Assembly (NCBI GenBank): GCA_051008185.1 | Contig: JBPCXW010000165.1 | Location: forward strand, 1-7,002 | DNA: 7,002 nucleotides | Direction of reading: 5' to 3' | Source of the DNA: CAXMWX01 sp051008185 | Lineage (GTDB): Bacteria; Pseudomonadota; Gammaproteobacteria; Eutrophobiales; Eutrophobiaceae | In this document: positions 1 to 6,625 of the stretch, piece after piece | Layout of the letters: each line of letters starts with the position of its first letter | Position numbering within the stretch: the stretch's first letter is position 1 | Notes under the pieces: generated by a model | Told to the model about the DNA's origin: nothing | What the model saw: the letters and a program-made list of their open reading frames with translations, nothing else | Database searches by the model: none | Translations under genes and position numbers: made by a program

Positions 1-66
1 CTATGCAACGCCTTGTTCACCCTGACCGGTAAACGGTTGCGCTCCCTGCCGGTGGGTTATATCTGA
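1..66 (+). CDS. C-terminal end of a xanthine dehydrogenase/aldehyde oxidase-family molybdopterin-binding subunit (partial)
   Basis: Only the last 21 codons and a TGA stop (64-66) are inside the window. The frame starting at base 1 reads LCNALFTLTGKRLRSLPVGYI. The pattern CNA-(I/L)-F-x-x-TGKR-(I/L)-R-x-LP is the usual ending of the large molybdenum-cofactor subunit of the xanthine dehydrogenase family, including isoquinoline 1-oxidoreductase beta-type proteins, which hydroxylate aromatic heterocycles or aldehydes. This is a short match made from memory, so the family is likely but the substrate cannot be told. The gene converges on dapB, with 43 bases between the two stop codons. In many gammaproteobacteria carA would lie at this side of dapB. 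Confidence 0.6.
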   Translation, partial: LCNALFTLTGKRLRSLPVGYI

Positions 67-109
67 AAACATCTTCTGCCGATCTTGTTACACCGGCGAC
101 TGGGCGGTT

Positions 110-904
110 TTACAGGCCCAACACATCCCGCATATCAAACAGGCCCTTGTCCTGTTGCATCAGCCATTGTGCCGCTCGTACCGCGCCGTTGGCGAAGGTG
201 CGGCGGTTGCCGGCGATATGTTTGAGTTCCAGCCGTTCGCCGTTGGCGGTGAATATCACGGTGTGCTCGCCGACAATATCACCGGCGCGTATGGTCTCAA
301 AACCGATCGTGCCGGGTGATCGGGCAGTGTCGGCGCGATCGGATATGGTGCAATCTGCCAAATCACGCCCCAGGGCGTCGGCGACGATCTCTCCCAGCCT
401 TAGTGCGGTGCCGGAGGGGGCATCTTTTTTCTGTTTGTGATGCGCCTCAATAATATCAATATCGGTGGACTCAGCGATGGTGCCGGCGGCGAGTTGGGTC
501 AGCTTGAACAACAGGTTCACGCCGATACTCATGTTCGGCGCAAACACGATGGCGATATCCGCCGCCGCCGTCCTGATCGCGGCCTGCTGTTTCTCACTCA
601 GGCCGGTGGTGCCGATCACGATGCGCTTGCCCGCCGCATGGCATTGACGCAGGTTGTCTGCAACTGCGTCGGCCAGGGTAAAGTCAATCAGCACATCAAA
701 GTCATCGGCAACGGCGCTGACGCTGCTGTTGATCAACACATCCTGCTTGCCGATACCGGCAGCCAGACCGGCATCCTGCCCCAGCAACGGTGATGTATCA
801 TGCTCAATTGCCGCACCGAGGGTCACGCCCTCTGTTGCCTTGATGACCTCAAGGATGGTCTTGCCCATGCGACCGCCACTGCCGCACACTGCTATTCGTA
901 TCAT
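110..904 (-). CDS. dapB: 4-hydroxy-tetrahydrodipicolinate reductase DapB
   Basis: A cytosolic enzyme of the diaminopimelate/lysine pathway. It uses NAD(P)H to reduce the product of DapA to tetrahydrodipicolinate, which feeds lysine and peptidoglycan synthesis. The 264 residues are close to the usual family length of about 270. The N-terminal Rossmann domain has the dinucleotide motif GSGGRMG at residues 8-14, then DFT at 74-76, GTTG at 98-101 and APNMSIGVN at 122-130. The C-terminal substrate domain carries the signature EAHHKQKKDAPSGTA (153-167), with the catalytic histidine pair at 155-156 and the conserved lysines just after it. The stop is TAA (110-112). The ATG at 902-904 has only a weak upstream GGA as ribosome site, but the Rossmann motif begins seven residues later, which fixes this start well. 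It lies 55 bases downstream of dnaJ on the same strand, the common gammaproteobacterial order, and is probably co-transcribed with it. Confidence 0.97.
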   Translation of the reverse strand: MIRIAVCGSGGRMGKTILEVIKATEGVTLGAAIEHDTSPLLGQDAGLAAGIGKQDVLINSSVSAVADDFDVLIDFTLADAVADNLRQCHAAGKRIVIGTTGLSEKQQAAIRTAAADIAIVFAPNMSIGVNLLFKLTQLAAGTIAESTDIDIIEAHHKQKKDAPSGTALRLGEIVADALGRDLADCTISDRADTARSPGTIGFETIRAGDIVGEHTVIFTANGERLELKHIAGNRRTFANGAVRAAQWLMQQDKGLFDMRDVLGL

Positions 905-959
905 GTCAGTTGTCCATTGTTGTTGGAAGAAACCTGAGCCGGATCGTAATACGTCTTTA

Positions 960-2099
960 TCAGGAAGTCATGGAATCAAAAAAACGTTTTACGCCATCCA
1001 GCCATGAATCAGCCCGCGGGCTGTGTGACTTGCCATCTTTATTCATGGCTTCCTGAAAGTGGCGTAACAGATCTTTTTGCTTGCTATTGAGATTCACCGG
1101 CGTCTCCACCACCGCCTGACAGAATAAATCACCCCGGGACGCCGATCGCACCGGTTTGACCCCCTTGCCGCGCAGGCGGAACAGTTTGCCGCTTTGGGTC
1201 TCCGCCGGGATCTTCAGTTTGACCTTGCCTTCCAGCGTCGGCACCTCAAGTTCGCCGCCCAGCACCGCGTCGGTAAAACTGATCGGCACCTCACAATATA
1301 AATTTTTGCCGTCACGGCTAAAGATCTGATGCTCTTGCACCATCACATGCACATAGAGATCGCCGGCCGGGCCGCCCCGCTCACCGGCCTCACCCTCCCC
1401 GGTTAGCCGAATACGATCACCGGAATCGACACCGGGCGGCACCTTTACCGAGATGGTCTTGCTGTCACGCACTCGCCCCTGACCGTTACATGTATCGCAG
1501 GGATTATTGATGATCTTGCCGTTGCCGCGGCACTGCGGGCAGGTTTGCTGCACGGAGAACACCCCCTGCTGCATACGCACCTGACCGATACCGTTACAGG
1601 CCGGACAATCCACCGGGCTGGAACCCTGTTTGGCACCGCTGCCGTCACAGTCGTTACATTTGGTCAGCCTCGGGACGCGAATCCGGATATTGGTGCCGGC
1701 CACGGCATCTTCCAGACTGAGTTCCAGATCGTAACGCAGGTCGGCCCCGCGATAGACGCGCTGACCACCGCGACCGCCGCCGTGACCACCGAAGATATCG
1801 CCGAAGACACTGTCAAAGATGTCACCGAAACCACCGCCAAAGTCATGCCCGCCACCACCACCGGCACTGGCACTAACACCGGCATGGCCGAATTGATCGT
1901 AAAGTGCGCGCTTGTCCTTGTCGCTTAGCACATCGTGGGCCTCTTTTGCCTCCTTGAATTTTTCTTCGGCGGAGTGATCGTCCGGATTCCGATCCGGATG
2001 GTGTTTCATCGCCAGCCGTCTGAACGCCTTCTTGATCTCCGCATCAGACGCACCTCTGGGCACGCCCAATACATCGTAATAGTCACGCTTGTCAGCCAT
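960..2099 (-). CDS. dnaJ: Chaperone protein DnaJ (Hsp40)
   Basis: The co-chaperone that delivers unfolded proteins to DnaK and stimulates its ATPase. It is a complete 379-residue class A DnaJ. The J domain spans about residues 5-70 with the essential HPD at 34-36. A Gly/Phe-rich linker follows (about 76-113). The zinc-binding domain has all four CxxCxGxG repeats, with cysteine pairs at 148/151, 165/168, 187/190 and 201/204. The substrate-binding C-terminal domains follow, including the GDLYV and RGDLF segments. The start MADKRDYYDVLG is the family's usual one. The nearest purine-rich ribosome-site candidate, AAAAGG, is unusually far upstream (about 14 bases). dapB follows at 55 bases. Upstream there is uvrB instead of the usual dnaK, and the junction is occupied by a repeat pair. 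dnaJ must therefore be read from its own promoter in the 2100-2178 stretch or by read-through from uvrB. Confidence 0.98.
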   Translation of the reverse strand: MADKRDYYDVLGVPRGASDAEIKKAFRRLAMKHHPDRNPDDHSAEEKFKEAKEAHDVLSDKDKRALYDQFGHAGVSASAGGGGGHDFGGGFGDIFDSVFGDIFGGHGGGRGGQRVYRGADLRYDLELSLEDAVAGTNIRIRVPRLTKCNDCDGSGAKQGSSPVDCPACNGIGQVRMQQGVFSVQQTCPQCRGNGKIINNPCDTCNGQGRVRDSKTISVKVPPGVDSGDRIRLTGEGEAGERGGPAGDLYVHVMVQEHQIFSRDGKNLYCEVPISFTDAVLGGELEVPTLEGKVKLKIPAETQSGKLFRLRGKGVKPVRSASRGDLFCQAVVETPVNLNSKQKDLLRHFQEAMNKDGKSHSPRADSWLDGVKRFFDSMTS

Positions 2100-2139
2100 A
2101 GTTCAGTCTATACCTTTTGGTAGATCTTACACAAACGAG

Positions 2140-2157
2140 TGTACTGGACTCAGTACA
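2140..2157. repeat. Short perfect inverted repeat upstream of dnaJ
   Basis: TGTACTG and CAGTACA are perfect 7-base arms separated by GACT, lying 41-58 bases upstream of the dnaJ ATG. On the minus strand a -10-like TAAGAT (complement of 2124-2129) lies 10 bases downstream of the repeat. The repeat would then cover the spacer and -35 region of a dnaJ promoter, although the -35 hexamer at the right distance is poor. The symmetry is seen. A role as an operator is only a possibility, and a short RNA hairpin is equally plausible. It does not resemble the CIRCE element of HrcA. Confidence 0.35.
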
Positions 2158-2178
2158 TGTGAGATACATCAGCAATGT

Positions 2179-2241
2179 CCCCCCACCGGAGCCACTGCGG
2201 GCTACGCCCTTGTGCCACCGGCTCCCCCTCAAGGGGGGAGC
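2179..2241 (+). repeat. GC-rich palindromic repeat, copy 1
   Basis: The unit begins with CCCCCCACC (2179-2187), has an internal hairpin-forming part, and ends with a C5/G6 palindrome at 2222-2240 in which CTCCCCC can pair with GGGGGAG. In the internal part GGAGCC (2188-2193) is complementary to GGCTCC (2220-2225), and GGGC-tac-GCCC (2199-2209) forms a small inner stem. The same start and end blocks occur in copies 2 and 3, while the internal part differs in sequence but keeps the ability to pair. That pattern suggests a non-autonomous palindromic element of REP or MITE type. No coding capacity is apparent. Confidence 0.7.
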
Positions 2242-2268
2242 TATCATTGCTCCCCCCTTGAGGGGGAG
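2222..2268. repeat. 20-bp perfect palindrome made by two tail-to-tail repeat units
   Basis: The arm at 2222-2241 is the exact reverse complement of the arm at 2249-2268, separated by the 7-base loop TATCATT. It arises because copies 1 and 2 of the repeat face each other. In RNA or in extruded DNA this could fold as one long hairpin or as two adjacent short ones. The uvrB stop codon (complement of 2244-2246) lies inside the loop, so the stem straddles the end of uvrB. No U-rich run follows on either strand, so it is not a standard intrinsic terminator. It could still protect the 3' end of uvrB mRNA or hinder read-through into dnaJ; that is inference. Confidence 0.85.
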
Positions 2269-4301
2269 ACAAAGAAGACGAAGCATACTTTGGTGGGGGG
2301 TTGCAGATTGGCCTGTTTCAGTTGGCTGATTTCATCCCGTTTTGCCGCTGCCTGCTCAAATTCAAGATCGCGTGCATGTTGATACATCTCCTTTTCCAGT
2401 TGCTGTATCCGTTGCGCCAATTCAGTCGCGGTCAGGGTTGAATAAGTGGCGGCCTGCTCGGCCACCCGGGCGTAACGCCCCGGCGTCGCCCTGTTGCCAT
2501 CATGCGTGCCCTCCATAATATCCATGACCGCCTTGCTGATGCCTTTGGGCGTAATGCGGTGTCGCTTGTTGTAGGTCAGTTGTCTTTGTCGGCGCCGGTC
2601 CATCTCGTCCAGCGCCCGGCGCATGGAGCCGGTGACATCATTCGCATACATGATCGCCTTGCCGTTGATGTTGCGGGCGGCCCGGCCTACGGTCTGGATC
2701 AGGGTCGTCTCCGAGCGCAGGAAGCCCTCTTTGTCGGCATCCAGTATCGCGACCAGAGACACCTCCGGCATATCCAGTCCTTCCCTGAGCAAGTTAATCC
2801 CGACCAGCACATCAAAACTGCCGAGGCGCAGATCACGGATGATCTCCACACGCTCCACCGTATCAATATCAGAATGCAGATAGCGGACTTTCACCTCATG
2901 CTCGGCCAGATAATCCGTCAGGTCCTCGGCCATGCGTTTGGTCAGGGTCGTGACCAGCACTCTTTCATTCAGACGCTCGCGGATGTGGATCTCGGACAGC
3001 AGATCATCCACCTGAGTCTGCACCGGCCTGATCTCCACCTCCGGGTCCACCAGCCCGGTAGGCCGCACCAGCTGCTCCACGATGCTATCGGATTTGTCCC
3101 GCTCATACGGGCCGGGGGTGGCGGAGACATAAATGGTCTGCGGGGCCAGTTGCTGAAACTCATCAAACCGCAACGGCCGGTTATCCAGCGCGCAGGGTAG
3201 CCGGAAACCGTAATCCACCAGATTCTCCTTGCGTGATCGATCACCTTTATACATTGCACCCAGTTGCGGTATGGTCACATGGCTTTCATCAATAACCAGC
3301 AAGGCGTTGCGCGGCAGGTAGTCAAACAGGGTGGGCGGCGGCTCGCCCGGGTTGCGGCCGGACAGATGGCGCGAGTAGTTCTCAATGCCGGTGCAATAGC
3401 CGATCTCCAGCATCATCTCCAGATCAAACCGGGTGCGTTGTTGCAAGCGTTGCAATTCCACCAGCTTGTTCTGTTCGGTAAAGTACGCCAGCCGATCTAC
3501 CAGTTCCTCTTTTATCGCCTCAATGGCTTGCAGGATAATCTGCCGGTCGGTCACATAATGGCTCTTGGGATGGATGGTGATGCGCGGCACTTTTTTGCTT
3601 ACCTCGCCGGTCAGCGGATCAAACACGGAGATGGATTCAATCACATCATCAAACAGTTCCACCCGCACCCCTTCGCGCTCGGATTCCGCGGGGAAGATGT
3701 CAATAATATCGCCCCTGACCCGGTAGGTGCCGCGGCGTAACTCAACTTCGTTGCGGGTGTATTGCATCTCGGCCAAACGGCGTAGCATTACCCGCTGTTG
3801 CATCGGCTCGCCCCGATCCAGATGCAATACCATCTTCAGATAGGCCTGCGGATCACCGAGGCCGTAGATGGCGGATACTGTTGCTACGATGATGGTATCC
3901 GGTCTTTCCAGCAGGGCCTTGGTCGCGGACAGGCGCATCTGCTCTATGTGTTCGTTGATGGAGGCGTCTTTTTCTATATAGGTGTCAGAGGACGGTACAT
4001 AGGCCTCGGGTTGGTAATAATCGTAATAGGAAACAAAATACTCAACGCTGTTGCGCGGGAAGAACTCGCGCATCTCCCCGTACAACTGTGCCGCCAGGGT
4101 TTTATTGGGTGCCAGGATCAGGGTGGGACGTTGCAGTTGCCGGATGACATTGGCTACGGTATAGGTCTTGCCCGAACCGGTTACGCCGAGCAGGGTTTGA
4201 TGGGCGATACCGTTGTGTATCGATTCAAGCAAGTCGCCAATAGCCTCGGGTTGATCCCCGGAAGGCTGAAAATCCGCCTGTAAGATAAACTCTCCCGCCA
4301 T
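2244..4301 (-). CDS. uvrB: Excinuclease ABC subunit UvrB with a repeat-encoded C-terminal tail
   Basis: The damage-verifying helicase-like subunit of nucleotide excision repair. It is loaded by UvrA and recruits UvrC for incision. The 685 residues compare with about 670 in relatives. Visible elements are Walker A GVTGSGKT (39-46), the damage-probing beta-hairpin around YYDYYQPEAYVP (92-103), the DESH box (338-341), ATP-domain segment EGLDMPEVSLVAILDADKEG (507-526), helicase motif VI QTVGRAARN (536-544) and the UVR coiled-coil domain that contacts UvrC (about 628-663). The body is intact. The final 18 residues, PPTKVCFVFFVSPSRGEQ, lie exactly on repeat copy 2 and are not UvrB-like. The native end was probably near residue 664-667. 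The ATG (4299-4301) fits the family N-terminus but has no clear ribosome site. It lies 59 bases downstream of tRNA-Asn. No LexA-type operator was recognised upstream. Confidence 0.97.
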   Translation of the reverse strand: MAGEFILQADFQPSGDQPEAIGDLLESIHNGIAHQTLLGVTGSGKTYTVANVIRQLQRPTLILAPNKTLAAQLYGEMREFFPRNSVEYFVSYYDYYQPEAYVPSSDTYIEKDASINEHIEQMRLSATKALLERPDTIIVATVSAIYGLGDPQAYLKMVLHLDRGEPMQQRVMLRRLAEMQYTRNEVELRRGTYRVRGDIIDIFPAESEREGVRVELFDDVIESISVFDPLTGEVSKKVPRITIHPKSHYVTDRQIILQAIEAIKEELVDRLAYFTEQNKLVELQRLQQRTRFDLEMMLEIGYCTGIENYSRHLSGRNPGEPPPTLFDYLPRNALLVIDESHVTIPQLGAMYKGDRSRKENLVDYGFRLPCALDNRPLRFDEFQQLAPQTIYVSATPGPYERDKSDSIVEQLVRPTGLVDPEVEIRPVQTQVDDLLSEIHIRERLNERVLVTTLTKRMAEDLTDYLAEHEVKVRYLHSDIDTVERVEIIRDLRLGSFDVLVGINLLREGLDMPEVSLVAILDADKEGFLRSETTLIQTVGRAARNINGKAIMYANDVTGSMRRALDEMDRRRQRQLTYNKRHRITPKGISKAVMDIMEGTHDGNRATPGRYARVAEQAATYSTLTATELAQRIQQLEKEMYQHARDLEFEQAAAKRDEISQLKQANLQPPTKVCFVFFVSPSRGEQ
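2249..2300 (-). repeat. GC-rich palindromic repeat, copy 2 (inside the end of uvrB)
   Basis: Read on the minus strand this copy starts with CCCCCCACCAAAG (2300 downwards), has a short internal stem of CAAAG with CTTTG, and ends with the block CTCCCCCTCAAGGGGGGAGC, the same order as copies 1 and 3. The first 13 bases match copy 3 exactly. It lies within the uvrB reading frame and supplies its last codons. The transition from UvrB-like to repeat sequence is sharp at about 2300-2303. Confidence 0.75.
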
Positions 4302-4360
4302 GCGGTCATGCTATCACAGACGCAGCGGAATAAGGGCAAGCCTGAGACGAGGGAATGAAT

Positions 4361-4436
4361 TGGCTCCCCGGGACGGGCTCGAACCGCCGACCTAGTGATT
4401 AACAGTCACCCGCTCTACCGACTGAGCTACCGGGGA
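4361..4436 (-). tRNA. tRNA-Asn (anticodon GUU)
   Basis: The minus strand folds as a standard 76-nt tRNA. The acceptor arm TCCCCGG pairs with CCGGGGA, followed by discriminator G and an encoded CCA (4363-4361). The D-arm is AGCTCAGTCGGTAGAGC. The anticodon loop is CTGTTAA with anticodon GTT at 4403-4401, and the T-loop is GTTCGAGCC. It lies between galU and uvrB on the same strand and has its own promoter just upstream, so it is probably an independent unit. No integrase or duplicated tRNA 3' end is seen nearby. Confidence 0.98.
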
Positions 4437-4451
4437 ATACAAGGAGGCGCA

Positions 4452-4480
4452 ATAGTACACAGACCCCGCCCGTGGGTCAA
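4452..4480 (-). promoter_or_regulatory. Sigma-70-type promoter for tRNA-Asn
   Basis: On the minus strand TTGACC (4480-4475; five of six bases of the -35 consensus) is followed by exactly 17 bases and then TACTAT (4457-4452; four of six bases of the -10 consensus). The stretch after the -10 is the GC-rich TGCGCC, the kind of discriminator found at stable-RNA promoters under stringent (ppGpp) control. The mature tRNA begins 15 bases after the -10, leaving a short leader to be removed. The -35 lies only 11 bases beyond the galU stop codon. Confidence 0.7.
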
Positions 4481-4491
4481 CTTGCTTTTTT

Positions 4492-5391
4492 CTACTTTGC
4501 CAGCCCGGCCAGATAGCGGGCGAACTCGGCCCCGAGTTGCGGGTGTGTCAGGCCCAGTTCCACATTGGCCTGTAACAGGCCGAGTCTGGAACCGCAATCG
4601 TAACGTCTTCCGGCAAAGTCACACAGATAGATCTCTTCGTGTTGTAGCAGGCCGGCGATGGCGTCGGTCAGTTGTATTTCGTTACCGCTACCGGCACTGG
4701 TCTGTTGCAGTTCTCGCCAGATCCCCGCCGACAGGATGTAGCGGCCCACCACGGCATGTCTTGACGGGGCCGCCTCGGGTGTCGGTTTTTCCACGATGGA
4801 CAGCATCTTCTGATAGCCCTGCTGCCCCTGTTGCATCTCCACAATGCCGTAACGGGCGGTATCCTGTAGCGGCACCTCTTCGGTCGCTATCACACTGCAT
4901 TGCAGTTGCTGATATTGCCGCAACATCTGTTGCAGGCAATTATCACCGGCGTTGATTATCAGATCGTCCGGCAGTATCACCGCCACCGGTTGCTCACCAA
5001 TCAACTCGCGGGCACACAACACGGCATGCCCCAGCCCCAGAGGTTGCTCCTGTATCACCGCCTTGATAGAAACCTGCTGCGGCACGATTGCATGAATCAG
5101 TTCATACAGATCCTGCTTGCCCTTCTCAAGCAACTGAGCCTCCAACTCAGGCAAGTCGGCAAAATGTTGCTCAACACTTTTCTTGTCGGCGGCGGTGACA
5201 AACACGATCTCGCTTATCCCTGCATCTATTGCCTCCTGCACGGCATATTGAATAACCGGCTTGTCAACGACATTCAGCATTTCCTTTGCGGTAATTTTCG
5301 TAACCGGCAAGGTGCGCGTACCCAAACCCGCCACCGGGAATATGGCACTGCTTATCTGTGTTGTTGTTTGTGTAGTCACCTGGATTCTCAT
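4492..5391 (-). CDS. galU: UTP--glucose-1-phosphate uridylyltransferase
   Basis: Makes UDP-glucose from UTP and glucose-1-phosphate, the donor for surface polysaccharides and osmoprotectants; cytosolic. The 299 residues fit the family. Motifs in order: nucleotide-binding FPVAGLGTR (18-26), KEML (36-39), VDKP (42-45), QPLGLGHAVL (116-125), LPDD (140-143), YGIVE (181-185), EKP (201-203), GRYIL (216-220), GNEIQLTDAI (236-245) and DCGSRLGLLQAN (265-276). The first motif block reads TLPVTKITAKEMLNVVDKP, where typical GalU has LPATKAxPKEMLPxVDKP, so it is a divergent member; a related hexose-1-phosphate nucleotidyltransferase is less likely. The ATG overlaps the stop of the upstream nuclease-like gene as ATGA. 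Purines (AAGAGA) lie too close to this ATG, and a GTG four codons later (5379-5377) is an alternative start that still keeps the whole domain. The stop is TAG (4492-4494). Confidence 0.9.
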   Translation of the reverse strand: MRIQVTTQTTTQISSAIFPVAGLGTRTLPVTKITAKEMLNVVDKPVIQYAVQEAIDAGISEIVFVTAADKKSVEQHFADLPELEAQLLEKGKQDLYELIHAIVPQQVSIKAVIQEQPLGLGHAVLCARELIGEQPVAVILPDDLIINAGDNCLQQMLRQYQQLQCSVIATEEVPLQDTARYGIVEMQQGQQGYQKMLSIVEKPTPEAAPSRHAVVGRYILSAGIWRELQQTSAGSGNEIQLTDAIAGLLQHEEIYLCDFAGRRYDCGSRLGLLQANVELGLTHPQLGAEFARYLAGLAK

Positions 5392-6620
5392 TCTCTTATG
5401 ATTGCTAAGGGTAAAGGTTCAAGCCACTCTGTTGATGTGCATAATTCATCATCATCAAACCACATTAGACCGATATCTATCTCTTTTAGAAAAGATATGC
5501 AGCTAGCATCGGGTTTCTCTGGCAATAAGATTGCCATATGCGGGTTATCAATATCACCATTAATCTCATGGTAATAGTCATATAATTGGCCTACAGCCAT
5601 ACGTATATGTGGCCTTTCTGATGAGCTTTTAACTTCAATAAGTAAATCATATTCAGATTCAGAGTCATACTCTTTTACAAGAACATCAAACATACAAGTT
5701 TCACGGTTTCCTTCAGAGAGAGTGTAATCAGATAAGCATTCACAAAGTTTGTTCGTAAGTTGATTATGGATCCTTCTTTGTGTCCTTGTACCTGCTTTTT
5801 GTATTATTTCTATGTCAGTTTCATCTTTTAGTGAAAGCTGACTACTATTTTCGATATTTCCACTCTTGAGAAGCTTTTTCCCCGCTTTTCTTTCTGAAGT
5901 GTCGATAAAGTCAGAAGCGTCTTCACGCACTTGATCCAAGTCTGCAGCATCGTTAATGCCACTTTTACCATAGAGCCTCACCATGGCCCGATATTGTTCA
6001 AGCAAGCCATTTCCATGAACATTAAATGCTTTTAGCAATTCTTGGACCCACTCCCTTCCATTTATAATGGGGAATTTTACCTCTCTGTCTAACATGAAGA
6101 AAGTTGGAGTCAAGAAGTATTCTGGTTTCATAAGTTGATCTGGATGGTTTGCTTTGGGTATGCCTGAAATTTTTGAAATTCCCTCAATTAAATTGGCTCT
6201 TTTCTTGTTGGAATCGGCATCATAGGCTGCTTTATACAAAGGAAGTAATGAGTCAAAATTGGTGTTAACCCATTCACGCGAACTGTTGCGATACGATCCG
6301 TAAAAGTTTGTGAAGCCGGTATGCTTCTGAACTAATTCAATCATGGAGTCATCTCTCAAAATGCTAGCTATATCTTCCGAAACCTCTTCTAGAGAAATAT
6401 TACTGTGGTAATCTCTATCAAATACATCTGCTAATGCAGGTATTTTTGTACTACGTATATATCCAGCATTTTCGCCACTATCGCTCGTTGTTATCCATGA
6501 GAGCCTTGACAGACCATGCAGGTTGACTGGTGAAATATCGCCTTTTCTAAACAAATATTTCGCTATCTTCCTCGCTAACTGGTTTGTGACTCTTTGTCTA
6601 TTTGCCCAAGATTCAGACAC
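5388..6620 (-). CDS. Uncharacterised protein with a C-terminal PD-(D/E)XK nuclease-like domain
   Basis: I do not recognise the family. From the GTG start the protein has 410 residues. Numbers here count from the upstream in-frame TTG (subtract 5 for the GTG start). The C-terminal third looks like a PD-(D/E)XK nuclease core: a helix RTQRRIHNQLTNKLCECL (284-301), E308, a strand with D317 (MFDVLV), the strand LLIEVKSS with E334-x-K336, and the helix MAVGQLYDYY with Q350. That is the E...D...ExK...Q order common in restriction and defence nucleases. The first 260 residues are mostly helical. They include a segment (YFLTPTFFMLDREVKFPIINGREWVQ, split at 173-185 and 186-198) reminiscent of helical DNA-binding folds, but this is weak. 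No signal peptide or membrane segment is seen. The gene is clearly AT-richer than its neighbours, suggesting transfer. Its TGA overlaps the galU ATG by four bases. A role in DNA defence is inference. Confidence 0.75.
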   Translation of the reverse strand: MSESWANRQRVTNQLARKIAKYLFRKGDISPVNLHGLSRLSWITTSDSGENAGYIRSTKIPALADVFDRDYHSNISLEEVSEDIASILRDDSMIELVQKHTGFTNFYGSYRNSSREWVNTNFDSLLPLYKAAYDADSNKKRANLIEGISKISGIPKANHPDQLMKPEYFLTPTFFMLDREVKFPIINGREWVQELLKAFNVHGNGLLEQYRAMVRLYGKSGINDAADLDQVREDASDFIDTSERKAGKKLLKSGNIENSSQLSLKDETDIEIIQKAGTRTQRRIHNQLTNKLCECLSDYTLSEGNRETCMFDVLVKEYDSESEYDLLIEVKSSSERPHIRMAVGQLYDYYHEINGDIDNPHMAILLPEKPDASCISFLKEIDIGLMWFDDDELCTSTEWLEPLPLAIIRE

Positions 6621-6625
6621 GATAC

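Noticed and set aside
91..110. Terminator between the oxidoreductase end and dapB
   Set aside because: Only a 4-bp stem (ACCG/CGGT) before TTTT was found, too weak to claim.
1545..1928. Long open frame on the plus strand opposite dnaJ
   Set aside because: It is antisense to the strongly conserved zinc-finger and J-domain coding region, has low-complexity Thr/Ala-rich composition and no ribosome site. It is a shadow of dnaJ codon use.
2140..2157. CIRCE heat-shock operator upstream of dnaJ
   Set aside because: The arms and spacing do not match the CIRCE pattern (TTAGCACTC-N9-GAGTGCTAA).
2222..2268. Intrinsic terminator of uvrB
   Set aside because: The stem is very strong, but no T-run follows on either strand and the uvrB stop codon lies in the loop. 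The sequence is explained as two facing repeat copies.
2502..3200. A 232-codon open frame on the plus strand opposite uvrB
   Set aside because: It is antisense to conserved UvrB helicase motifs and has a composition typical of a complementary-strand shadow, with many His, Gln, Leu and Arg residues.
4361..4436. tRNA-Asn as the attachment site of an integrated element
   Set aside because: No integrase, no second copy of the tRNA 3' end, and core genes lie on both sides.
5388..6620. Assignment of the nuclease-like protein to Shedu, Mrr or another named defence family
   Set aside because: Only the general PD-(D/E)XK order is visible; the N-terminal region does not let me choose a family without a profile search.
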